Assembly: GCA_910588855.1 (NCBI GenBank)
Contig: CAJUSR010000047.1
Coordinates: forward strand, 1-10,536
Length of the DNA: 10,536 nucleotides
Reading direction: 5' to 3'
From: an uncultured Kineothrix sp.
GTDB lineage: Bacteria; Bacillota; Clostridia; Lachnospirales; Lachnospiraceae
This document shows, one piece after another, positions 1 to 6,685 of this stretch. The position numbers were made by a program, and so were the translations under genes. The stretch's first letter is position 1. Each line of letters begins with the position of its first letter. The notes under the pieces were generated by a model. It was not told where the DNA came from. It saw only the letters and a program-made list of their open reading frames with translations, and ran no database searches.

Positions 1-180
1 CACGATTTTCGCCTTAAGAGGCTCATCGGAATGCTCCGTACAACCAAACGCGCACCATTTTTTTGTGCCATCTGCCAAGCGGCACTGCCGGGAAGACCTT
101 TTGACTCCCGAATCTTTTATTATCGCACTGCGGCGGAGGGGAAACATGTTGCTGCCGCGACCCGCCGCAGGCGGTTTTTT
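1..180 (+). ncRNA. Candidate structured non-coding RNA, 3' portion, cut by the window edge
   Basis: I do not recognise a gene here. The stretch shows consecutive inverted repeats on the + strand: GTGCC at 65-69 with GGCAC at 81-85, CGGGA at 89-93 with TCCCG at 106-110, and CTGCGGCGG at 128-136 with a perfect partner at 162-170. It ends in a GC-rich hairpin and six Ts (162-180). Frame 1 is open from 1 to 186, but its peptide is rich in Arg, Cys and Phe, has no visible ribosome binding site and matches no family I know, so I read it as incidental. The last bases of the window (10517-10536) repeat the pattern seen at 17-38, which supports a multi-copy element. The 5' end lies outside the window. 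raiA-type and other Firmicutes structured RNAs are the first comparisons to make; I cannot name it. A dispersed repeat without RNA function is the alternative. Confidence 0.4.
162..180 (+). terminator. Rho-independent terminator ending the candidate RNA
   Basis: CCGCC (162-166), a three-base GCA loop and GGCGG (170-174) are followed by six Ts (175-180). The left arm can instead pair perfectly, over nine bases, with 128-136, so the terminator hairpin has a competing upstream partner. Confidence 0.6.
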
Positions 181-184
181 ACCA

Positions 185-302
185 TATAGGAAATTCCTTC
201 GCCAGAAGGAAATAAATTGAAGTGTCGAAGACACTTTTTTATACTATAGGAAATTACGCCACAGCGTTGTAAATCGCCAGAAAAGAATGCGAAGCATTCT
301 TT
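185..302 (+). repeat. Two related modules: TATAGGAAATT, then CGCCAG, then a hairpin with a GAA loop
   Basis: An identical 11-base word, TATAGGAAATT, stands at 185-195 and 245-255, exactly 60 bases apart. Each copy is followed by CGCCAG (200-205 and 275-280) and then by a hairpin with a GAA loop: 220-236 in the first module, 282-302 in the second. In the first module CGCCAG also sits at the turn of a further hairpin (194-200 with 205-211). The sequences between the shared words differ, so this is a conserved architecture rather than a recent exact duplication. The function is unknown. No gene or convincing promoter was found inside. Confidence 0.5.
220..240 (+). terminator. Terminator-like hairpin with six Ts
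   Basis: AAGTGTC (220-226) pairs with GACACTT (230-236) across a GAA loop, and a T run reaches 240. It lies 40 bases after the preceding terminator, on the same strand, with no gene between them. Confidence 0.5.
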
Positions 303-331
303 GGAATTGGCCGCTGGGCCAATTCTTTTTT
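282..331 (+). terminator. Two back-to-back hairpins, the second a strong rho-independent terminator
   Basis: AAAGAATGC (282-290) pairs with GCATTCTTT (294-302) around GAA. Directly after it, GAATTGGCC (304-312) pairs with GGCCAATTC (317-325) around GCTG and is followed by six Ts (326-331). The T run makes the second hairpin a + strand terminator. On the minus strand, the response regulator gene stops at 340 and runs straight into both hairpins. The 282-302 hairpin is followed by a T-rich stretch on that strand, so the pair probably serves as a bidirectional terminator. Confidence 0.6.
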
Positions 332-339
332 ATTTGCTG

Positions 340-1128
340 TCAGGGGGAATCGGGGGCGGTATTCAGTATCCGGTCAATTTCCGCAAGCAGCCGGTCTTTA
401 ATCGGAGGTTTCAGGAAGTATCCTGCCGGTTTTAGCTTTAGCACCGCTTCGATATTGGTCCTGTCATTGATGGCGGTCAGGAAAACAACGGGGATGCTTT
501 TCATATCGTCGTCAGCACGTATCATTTCAAGCGTCATTTTCCCATCACAGACAGGCATTTCATAATCCAGCAGAATTAAATCCGGTCTCTTTTTTCCAAT
601 GGAAGTCATTGCCTGTGCGCCGGAAATGGCTAAGGCCACATCGTAGTATTCTTCCAGCATAGCTTTCATTGTTCGGAGCGCCGTTCCGTTGTCGTCGACG
701 ACTAAAATCCGCTTCTTTCCCGAGTGTTCCCTTCTTTCGTCTGCAGCGTCCTTTTCCACTTTCTTTTCGTTCAGCCCTAGCTTTTTGCATATGGCGGACA
801 TAATAATAGTATTTTCCACAGGACGGATAAGGTTTTCAAACTGTCTGCTTTCATAATATTTAAAAAAGGCTTCGCTTTCTTCCTTTGTGCCGATTGTCAG
901 AACAGGGATTTTGGAATATTGGTCGCTTAACATAAAAAATATGGAGGTGTCAATATCGTATGCGCCAATTAGGCTGATGATAACCAAGTCAGGGTTTATG
1001 ATTTTCAACATCCCTTCCAAAACGCTGGCATTTTCCGAACAAAGCTGTACATGGAAAAACTGTGACAAAAATTTATTCGTTTCCTTCATTACGGTATTCA
1101 GTTTCCCCACTAATAATATTTTTTTCAT
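340..1128 (-). CDS. Dual-receiver response regulator: degenerate receiver fused to an intact receiver, no output domain
   Basis: Cytoplasmic signalling protein of 262 residues with two receiver (CheY-like) folds. The C-terminal one (about 139-255) is complete: acidic pair D145-D146, phosphoacceptor D188 in a PDLILLD strand, T218 and K240-P241. The N-terminal one (about 1-118) keeps the strand pattern, including a matching PDLVII strand. However, G8-K9 replace the acidic pair, S52 stands where the aspartate should be, and R102-P103 replace Lys-Pro, so it is probably not phosphorylated. A charged linker (about 121-138) joins them. No DNA-binding, GGDEF or other effector domain follows, so the protein probably acts through protein contacts or as a phosphate relay or sink. 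The start is supported by GAGG six bases upstream of the ATG. It lies 119 bases downstream of the hybrid kinase on the same strand, so the kinase is its likely partner. Confidence 0.85.
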   Translation of the reverse strand: MKKILLVGKLNTVMKETNKFLSQFFHVQLCSENASVLEGMLKIINPDLVIISLIGAYDIDTSIFFMLSDQYSKIPVLTIGTKEESEAFFKYYESRQFENLIRPVENTIIMSAICKKLGLNEKKVEKDAADERREHSGKKRILVVDDNGTALRTMKAMLEEYYDVALAISGAQAMTSIGKKRPDLILLDYEMPVCDGKMTLEMIRADDDMKSIPVVFLTAINDRTNIEAVLKLKPAGYFLKPPIKDRLLAEIDRILNTAPDSP

Positions 1129-1141
1129 CGTTTACCTCATT

Positions 1142-1242
1142 TCTACGCGGCTTTGCTGCACAAAGCCAATTCTCTGGCTTTCAAGTTTGTGAATGCCACG
1201 TAGACGCAAACTTGGATTGAAGAGCTGCATTTTTCAATCAAA
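1142..1242 (-). promoter_or_regulatory. Structured spacer between kinase and response regulator, with nested and competing inverted repeats
   Basis: Only the kinase stop and the regulator start border this spacer. Within it, GATTGAA (1215-1221) pairs with 1233-1239, CAAGTTTG (1182-1189) with 1207-1214, and TCTACGCGG (1142-1150) with 1196-1204 except for one base. GGCTTTG (1149-1155) pairs with 1161-1167. AAAGCCA (1162-1168) can alternatively pair with 1175-1181, which excludes the previous stem. None is followed by a T run in the direction of transcription, so termination is not the obvious role. Messenger processing, stability control or a small palindromic repeat insertion are possible. Confidence 0.4.
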
Positions 1243-1247
1243 TTTCC

Positions 1248-4200
1248 CTATGTTGCCGCCCATTCTTTCATTTGCCCGGTTAGCAGCCCGGTAAGGAGGC
1301 CGGTTTCCTCCAAATCCAGATTGGTTACAGCTTCTGCCAGCTTTTGGATATTCTGCCTGATTTCCTCCGGATATTCATATGCCTGCAATTGCCGGACTGA
1401 TTGGTCGGCCTGGTCGATGTCCATTTCTTCCATGCTGGTATTTATCATTTCTAAAAGGGCTTGTATAATAGAAAAATCGGCTGTCTTTTTTTCGGCCGGG
1501 GCTTCTATGCCAAATACACCTTCCAATTTTTGGGAATAGCTGCGCCATTCTTCTAAAAAGGGGGAGGTTAAGGAATCAATCACATCTATTTTACCATCTT
1601 TTGCCGCATATTCCAATATCTTTGCAATGCCGGACAGAGGGATAATTCCTATGGTTGCAGCAAGGCTTTTCATGGCGTGTACTTGAATCCTGTACTGTTC
1701 CAACTGTGCCGGTTCGGAAATTTGATGGTATGCCTGTTCCAAACGGTCTGCGGCAGAATGGATTTGGGCATAAAATTCTTTGACTGTATATTCTAACAGT
1801 TCCATATCCGGCAGATGTAGCCATGCATAATGCCAGTCCAACCCGTCTACGAAAGGGAGGTTTTCCAAGGATTCTTCCGGCGGAGCTGTTTCCTGCTTGT
1901 TATCGGGCACTTCCGGTATGGGGTTTTGCAGTTTTGGATTCGCCTGCTGCAATTTTGCAGGAAGCATATGCTTTATCATATTTTCCAGTTTTTCAGGAAC
2001 AATTGGCTTGGATAAGAAATCATCAAAGCCTTCGGATAAGTATTTTTCCCGTGCCCCTGATACGGCATTGGCGGTCAGTACAACAATGGGGGTATTCTGG
2101 CATGGGCAGCCGGAGAGGGCTTTTATACGGTGGAGGGTTTCCACGCCATCCATCCCGGGCATCATATGATCCAGGAAAATCAGGTCATAACGGTTTTCCT
2201 GTACCAGATTCAGGCACTCTATGCCGCTTTCCGCATCCGTTATTTGAATCTGGGTTTCTTTCAAAAGGTTCCGCAGCACTTTGCGGTTGACGGCATTATC
2301 GTCTACAACCAATAATTGGGCATCGGGTGCGTAAAGCTTTGTGCTGTAACTATAATTTTCTGCAATTTGCTGCACCCGGGATTCAAAATCCCCAATCGGT
2401 GTGTGGTCAATGATTTTTTGTTCCAGCGTAAAATAGAACTTGGAGCCTTTTCCATAGACGCTTTCCACTTGCAGCTTGCTGCCTAATAGGGCAAGGAGCT
2501 GGATGGTGATGTTCATACCAAGGCCGGTGCCTTCAATATGACGGTTCCTGTCTTCTTCAATCCGCTCAAATTCTGCGGAAAGTTTGGGGAGGTCTTCCTG
2601 TTTGATGCCGATGCCCGTATCTTCCACTTCAAAGGAAAGCCAAACGTTTTCTTCTGCCTGTTTGCTTTGAATCCGTAGCCACACGGTTCCCTCATGGGTG
2701 TATTTTACCGCATTGGTTAGGATATTGGTCAATACCTGGCGGATACGGACATCGTCTCCGTATAGCCGGGAAGGAATCGTATGGTCGATTTCCACTTCAA
2801 ACCCAATATTTTTATCCTTTGCCCGCTGTGAGGCCATGGTGGATAAATCGTGGATTAGGCTGCTGGTATCATATTCTACCGGAACAATCTCCATTTTACC
2901 GGAGTCGATTTTGGAAAAGTCCAGAATATCGTTAATCAGCGACAGCAGCGTTTGCCCTGCCATGTAGATATCCATAGCGTATTCTTTGATATTGTCTTCC
3001 CGCGTTTCCCGCAGAATCATTTCGTCCATGCCAAGCACCGCGTTAATCGGGGTGCGGATTTCATGGGACATATGTGCCAGAAATTTCCCTTTTGCCTCGT
3101 TGGCGGCCATAGCTTCGTGCCTTGCCGCGTCCGCATCTTTTTTTGCCTGTATCAACTGCATATTTTGTTGTTGTGCAGCTTTTGCTTTTTCTTCTGCGTT
3201 GGCGCGGTATTCTTTGGAAAGCTGCAAAACATGCATGACCGCCATCATAATGCTGAAAACAGTCATACTGTATTGTCCTGCTGTATTGCCCATTGGATTT
3301 CTAAATACAGTATTCATGATGACGTTGGCAATTCCGCCCGACAGTAATATCAGCATGGATAAGACGGACAACAATGTCTGGTAGCGTTTGGTTTTATAAT
3401 CGTACTGTATGAGGGTGACGATAGCCGTTAAGCAGACGATGCCCACCGCGGCTGCGGATATATTTATCATATCCTTTAAATTGCATATGCCGGATATCTG
3501 CAAAAAAATCTGCACGGCCGCATGGACGCTGACACAAAACAATAGAATGGAAAAACGGTGTGGGTACCGGGTATGCAGATTCCGCTCAAAATATAAGGTC
3601 AAAAACAAGGGGAGCAGCAGCACTAAGTATTCCTGCATCTCATAGGCTTTTTGTATATTGTAAAAGATGTTTAACGTATCTGTGCCGATAAAGCAATAGA
3701 TGCCTGCAGCAAGCCCGGCCAAGCCTAAAAATATTTCACTTCGGCTGGGCTGGTTTGTATACAATCGTATCATCGCAAGGACGAACATAATAATGGCAGC
3801 GATAATAATGAGAAGGCAGCAGCCGATATCGGCTATATTGTTTCCCATCACTCCGATTACTACCATATCTCGCGTTTCGATTTTGACATCGCCGAGCAAT
3901 GCTGCCGCATCCGGGTAAGGCGATGTCAGCATAATCAGCAACTCCCCGTCTTGTATTACATTTGGCAGGTTGATAAAATGTTCATGGCTTTTGCTGTTCG
4001 TTTCGGTGGCGTGGCTTTCTTCCGGATGATATTGATAAATGATTTCGTTATCCAGAAATACGTACACATTGGCATAGGCAGAGGAAAAATCCATCGTCAG
4101 CCCGGCCCATTCCTGCGGAAGCATATTCATAAATACAATGATATCGGAGGCATTGCTTTTACCGGTATAGGGCAAATCCACTTTCTGAAATTTCCCTTCT

Positions 4201-4433
4201 ATAGCGACAGCTTTTTCAACTTCCTGTGGAATACCCACATAATTTTGGGCCAGTTCCCCCGCTGCCTGGTCGGCATCCACGGAAACCACAGTCCAATCTT
4301 CGTTAAAATAATACTCAATCCGATCCTGCAGGAGAGGCATTTCTTCTTTCGACTGGTATTGGAATAATGCAATCACCATAAAAATAAGTATAAAAAAAAT
4401 TGTTATTCCTGCTACTTTTCTTAAATTTTTCAT
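1248..4433 (-). CDS. 7TM hybrid sensor histidine kinase with receiver and Hpt domains
   Basis: Membrane sensor kinase of 1061 residues carrying most of a phosphorelay in one chain. An N-terminal anchor (about 8-24) leads to an extracellular domain (27-195), then about seven hydrophobic segments (200-404), similar in layout to 7TMR-DISM receptors, and an Ala/Gln/Lys-rich coiled coil (405-448). The HisKA motif SHEIRTP carries H457. The ATPase shows N574, DTGIGI (605-610) and GTGLGM (635-640). The receiver has D711-D712, phosphoacceptor D755, T787 and K809. An Hpt domain follows with H919 in HAMKSLAATIG. Residues 980-1061 form a further helical tail with no equivalent histidine motif. The expected flow is H457 to D755 to H919, then out to a separate receiver; the neighbouring dual-receiver protein is the obvious candidate. 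The ligand is unknown. The ribosome binding site is weak (AGG about 12 bases before the ATG), but the hydrophobic N-terminus supports this start. Confidence 0.9.
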   Translation of the reverse strand: MKNLRKVAGITIFFILIFMVIALFQYQSKEEMPLLQDRIEYYFNEDWTVVSVDADQAAGELAQNYVGIPQEVEKAVAIEGKFQKVDLPYTGKSNASDIIVFMNMLPQEWAGLTMDFSSAYANVYVFLDNEIIYQYHPEESHATETNSKSHEHFINLPNVIQDGELLIMLTSPYPDAAALLGDVKIETRDMVVIGVMGNNIADIGCCLLIIIAAIIMFVLAMIRLYTNQPSRSEIFLGLAGLAAGIYCFIGTDTLNIFYNIQKAYEMQEYLVLLLPLFLTLYFERNLHTRYPHRFSILLFCVSVHAAVQIFLQISGICNLKDMINISAAAVGIVCLTAIVTLIQYDYKTKRYQTLLSVLSMLILLSGGIANVIMNTVFRNPMGNTAGQYSMTVFSIMMAVMHVLQLSKEYRANAEEKAKAAQQQNMQLIQAKKDADAARHEAMAANEAKGKFLAHMSHEIRTPINAVLGMDEMILRETREDNIKEYAMDIYMAGQTLLSLINDILDFSKIDSGKMEIVPVEYDTSSLIHDLSTMASQRAKDKNIGFEVEIDHTIPSRLYGDDVRIRQVLTNILTNAVKYTHEGTVWLRIQSKQAEENVWLSFEVEDTGIGIKQEDLPKLSAEFERIEEDRNRHIEGTGLGMNITIQLLALLGSKLQVESVYGKGSKFYFTLEQKIIDHTPIGDFESRVQQIAENYSYSTKLYAPDAQLLVVDDNAVNRKVLRNLLKETQIQITDAESGIECLNLVQENRYDLIFLDHMMPGMDGVETLHRIKALSGCPCQNTPIVVLTANAVSGAREKYLSEGFDDFLSKPIVPEKLENMIKHMLPAKLQQANPKLQNPIPEVPDNKQETAPPEESLENLPFVDGLDWHYAWLHLPDMELLEYTVKEFYAQIHSAADRLEQAYHQISEPAQLEQYRIQVHAMKSLAATIGIIPLSGIAKILEYAAKDGKIDVIDSLTSPFLEEWRSYSQKLEGVFGIEAPAEKKTADFSIIQALLEMINTSMEEMDIDQADQSVRQLQAYEYPEEIRQNIQKLAEAVTNLDLEETGLLTGLLTGQMKEWAAT

Positions 4434-4490
4434 TTGTTATTTCTACCTGTTCTTTTTTATTCCCGCGAGCAAGACTGCCGCGAGGGTCAA

Positions 4491-4543
4491 ATACCCCGCT
4501 GCTTGGCAGCGCTGCAAGTTTGATACCCCGTTGCTTGCCGCGG
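4491..4543. repeat. Imperfect GC-rich direct repeat, 21-base units 32 bases apart
   Basis: ATACCCCG-N-TGCTTG occurs at 4491-4505 and again at 4523-4537; over 21 bases the two units agree at 16 positions. The first unit contains a hairpin, CGCTGC (4497-4502) with GCAGCG (4506-4511). The second contains CCCCG (4526-4530) with CGGGG (4541-4545). The stretch lies in the kinase 5' region. The open frames across it (for instance 4531-4752) lack a ribosome binding site and look incidental. Confidence 0.45.
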
Positions 4544-4625
4544 GGCCTTTGATTTGGATTGGGGCGCCGAAGAATGGTGCAGAGAAGAGGTTTAGACGTT
4601 GGGCCCTGTTTATTATCTGCTTTCT

Positions 4626-4655
4626 ATACTATCACAACTGCTGCCGGTTACTCAA
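4626..4655 (-). promoter_or_regulatory. Possible promoter for the kinase/response regulator unit
   Basis: Read on the minus strand: TTGAGT as -35 (4655-4650), an 18-base spacer, and TAGTAT as -10 (4631-4626) preceded by TG in the extended -10 position. Each hexamer matches consensus at four of six bases. Transcription would start near 4619 and give a leader of about 185 nucleotides covering the GC-rich repeats. Confidence 0.35.
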
Positions 4656-4681
4656 CACCTGTCCGCCCTTTAATTTGGAAA

Positions 4682-4775
4682 AATCCAGCCGGAAAACAAA
4701 GCAGCGCAGATGGGCGTTCCGCCCTGCTTTTTGGCTGGATTGGGTAACCTGACAAACCTTTTGCCAGCCAAATCC
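4682..4775. repeat. Long inverted repeat with a third, competing arm, in the divergent control region
   Basis: AATCCAGCC (4682-4690) pairs with GGCTGGATT (4733-4741). Inside, AAAGCAG (4698-4704) pairs with CTGCTTT (4724-4730), and GGCG with CGCC around TTC at 4713-4723. The arm TTGGCTGG (4731-4738) also pairs perfectly with CCAGCCAA at 4764-4771, so the two folds exclude each other. On the minus strand the first fold is followed by TTTTT and looks like a terminator, pointing away from the ACT gene. Both predicted divergent promoters lie outside the main stem, so a DNA-level role or a small repeat element is also possible. Confidence 0.45.
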
Positions 4776-4795
4776 TATCATTATAATATTTATGG

Positions 4796-4824
4796 TTGCC
4801 ATATATTTTATGTTATGCTACAAT
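4796..4824 (+). promoter_or_regulatory. Promoter for the ACT-domain regulator gene, with extended -10
   Basis: TTGCCA (4796-4801), a 17-base spacer and TACAAT (4819-4824), with TG one base before the -10 hexamer. Transcription should start near 4831, about 60 bases before the start codon. An imperfect dyad, CCATCGGTGG (4827-4836), sits on the predicted start point and could be an operator. A second weaker candidate, TTGCCA (4761-4766) with TATAAT (4782-4787), has a short 15-base spacer. Confidence 0.55.
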
Positions 4825-4892
4825 ATCCATCGGTGGCATACAGATGTACGCAACAGGGAAACAAGGAAGGAAAAGAAATATAGGTGTTTTGC

Positions 4893-5336
4893 ATGGATAC
4901 AACGGGCAGTTATTTTGTTGTAAGGAAAAAAGCGGTGCCGGAAGTGCTGTTGAAAGTAGTGGAAGCCAAGAGGCTTTTGGAGACTGGTAAAGTGGCCAGT
5001 GTCCATGAAGCGACGGAAAGGCTGGGTGTCAGCCGGAGTTCTTTTTATAAATATAAGGACGATATTTTCCCGTTCCATGACAATTCTCAGGGAACGACGA
5101 TTACGCTTACATTGCAGATGAACGATGAGCCGGGACTTTTATCGGATGTGCTGAAGGTGATTGCGGATTTTAAGGCAAATATCTTAACGATTCATCAAAG
5201 CATTCCGATTAACGGGATTGCGTCTCTTAGCATCAGCGTACAGGTATTGCCGGCGACCGGGGATATGTCGCGGATGCTGGAACTTTTGGAACAACAAGAA
5301 GGCGTCCACTATGTGAAAGTTTTGGCAAAGGAGTAA
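4893..5336 (+). CDS. ACT-domain protein of the UPF0735/PheB family, putative amino-acid-responsive regulator
   Basis: A 147-residue cytoplasmic protein. The N-terminal half (about 6-61) has a helix-turn-helix-like segment: AxxRLGVSRSSFYKYKD-type sequence at 40-57, ending in FPF. The C-terminal half (about 68-147) is an ACT domain with the ligand-loop pattern NDEPGLLSDVL at 77-87. This order and length match Bacillus PheB (UPF0735), whose N-terminus also reads like that of a DNA-binding protein. I prefer the ATG at 4893 to the GTG at 4884: AGGTG lies six bases before the ATG, and the resulting N-terminus fits the family. It has its own predicted promoter and lies 110 bases upstream of hom on the same strand. 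The context suggests that it senses an aspartate-family amino acid, perhaps threonine, and controls the following genes. That role is inferred; the ligand and DNA target are not shown. Confidence 0.85.
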   Translation: MDTTGSYFVVRKKAVPEVLLKVVEAKRLLETGKVASVHEATERLGVSRSSFYKYKDDIFPFHDNSQGTTITLTLQMNDEPGLLSDVLKVIADFKANILTIHQSIPINGIASLSISVQVLPATGDMSRMLELLEQQEGVHYVKVLAKE

Positions 5337-5446
5337 AGAAGCTGCAGTTTCGGCCGGACGGAAAGGGAATTGGCTGTGTCGGTCAGGGAGGGCAGTGAAA
5401 GAAATAAAAAGGAGCTGTAAAATAGCTTGAACAGGAGGAAAGAAAG

Positions 5447-6655
5447 ATGATAAATGTAGCAGTGCTGGGATACGGTACGGTAGGAAGCGGTGTGGTAGAA
5501 GTCATTGAAAAGAACAAAGAAGAAATCAATAAAAAGTCAGGGGAAAAACTGAGCATTAAGTATATTCTTGACTTGCGGGATTTCCCCGGGGACCCTTATG
5601 AAAATAAAGTGGTACATGATGTGGAGCTGATTATGAACGATCCGGAAGTCCAGGTGATTTGCGAAACGATGGGGGGTATCCATCCGGCATATGAGTTTTC
5701 CAAAAGGGCTTTGATGATGGGGAAGAGTGTCTGTACTTCCAATAAAGAGCTGGTAGCGAACCACGGGCCTGAATTAATCCGTCTGGCAAAAGAGCATAAG
5801 TGCAATTATTTATTTGAAGCGAGCGTGGGCGGCGGGATTCCGATTATCCGTCCTATCAATTATTCCTTAACGGCTGAAAAGATTGATGGGATAACAGGTA
5901 TATTGAACGGTACGACGAACTATATTTTATCTAAGATGGCAGCGGAAGGGGCTGATTTTGAAGAAACGCTGAAAGAGGCGCAGGAAAAAGGCTATGCGGA
6001 ACGCAATCCGGAAGCAGACGTAGAAGGATATGACGCATGCCGTAAAATCGCCATCCTTTCTTCGTTGATGACAGGCAAAAATGTAAAATATGAAGATATT
6101 TATACGGAAGGGATTACCAAGGTTACGGCAACGGATTTTGTTTATGCCAAAGCGTTGGAGCGTTCCATTAAATTGTTGGCCATGAGCAGGGAATGTGAGG
6201 ACGGCAGCTTTTATGCAATGGTTGCACCGTTTATGATTCCTGTGAGCCATCCGCTTTATAGTGTGAGCGGTGTGTTTAACGCTGTGTTTGTCCACGGCAA
6301 TATGCTGGGGGATTCCATGTATTATGGGAGAGGCGCGGGCAAGCTGCCTACGGCGAGCGCTGTGGTTTCGGATGTGGTGGACTGTGCAAGACATATCGGG
6401 AAAACGATTATGTGTTTCTGGGATGACGAAGATGTGAAGCAGACCAATGTGGATAATATCAAACACCGGTTTTTCGTACGGACGAAGGCGGAGCTTGAGA
6501 AGGATGCGGTGGATATTTTTGGGCTGGTCAGGGTAGTGGTAGCCGATGTAGAGGGCGAATATGCGTTTATTACGGAAGAAATGAGCGAAAAAGAGTTCAA
6601 CGGGAAAGCGGAAAAGCTGGGCTGCGTTTTGAACAGGATTCGATTGGAAGGATAA
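5447..6655 (+). CDS. hom: Homoserine dehydrogenase
   Basis: Reduces aspartate 4-semialdehyde to homoserine with NAD(P)H, the branch point to threonine and methionine. In the 402-residue protein the Rossmann nucleotide site is GYGTVGSG (8-15). TSNKEL carries the conserved K100. The catalytic half has ASVGGGIPIIRP (125-136), GILNGTTNYI (151-160) and a GYAERNPEADVEGYDA stretch (182-197), in which D196 and, four residues on, K200 match the catalytic Asp/Lys pair of the family. Residues from about 340 to 402 resemble a short ACT domain (RFFVRTKAE, then a VVVADVEGEYAFI strand), as in feedback-inhibited Gram-positive enzymes; the protein is slightly shorter than the usual 420-440 residues. AGGAGG stands eight bases before the ATG. 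The ACT regulator precedes it and the putative homoserine kinase starts 30 bases after its stop, so the three are probably co-transcribed. Confidence 0.95.
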   Translation: MINVAVLGYGTVGSGVVEVIEKNKEEINKKSGEKLSIKYILDLRDFPGDPYENKVVHDVELIMNDPEVQVICETMGGIHPAYEFSKRALMMGKSVCTSNKELVANHGPELIRLAKEHKCNYLFEASVGGGIPIIRPINYSLTAEKIDGITGILNGTTNYILSKMAAEGADFEETLKEAQEKGYAERNPEADVEGYDACRKIAILSSLMTGKNVKYEDIYTEGITKVTATDFVYAKALERSIKLLAMSRECEDGSFYAMVAPFMIPVSHPLYSVSGVFNAVFVHGNMLGDSMYYGRGAGKLPTASAVVSDVVDCARHIGKTIMCFWDDEDVKQTNVDNIKHRFFVRTKAELEKDAVDIFGLVRVVVADVEGEYAFITEEMSEKEFNGKAEKLGCVLNRIRLEG

Positions 6656-6685
6656 TAAATTTTGGACAAGAAGGAAGGTGAGGGG

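Noticed and set aside
1..186. Open frame 1 across the left edge, possibly the end of a protein gene
   Set aside because: Arg/Cys/Phe-rich peptide with no recognisable family, no visible ribosome binding site, and the stretch is dominated by hairpins ending in a terminator.
4531..4752. Open frames on the + strand in the divergent region
   Set aside because: No ribosome binding site, unusual Trp/Arg-rich peptides, and they run across the inverted repeat; they look incidental.
4884..4892. GTG start three codons earlier for the ACT regulator
   Set aside because: Spacing to the upstream GGAAGG is too long (13 bases); the ATG at 4893 has AGGTG six bases before it and matches the family's N-terminus.
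6662..6685. TTG start giving eight extra residues on the mutase-like protein
   Set aside because: No ribosome binding site in front of it, whereas the ATG at 6686 has AGGAAGG at good spacing and gives the N-terminus typical of the family.
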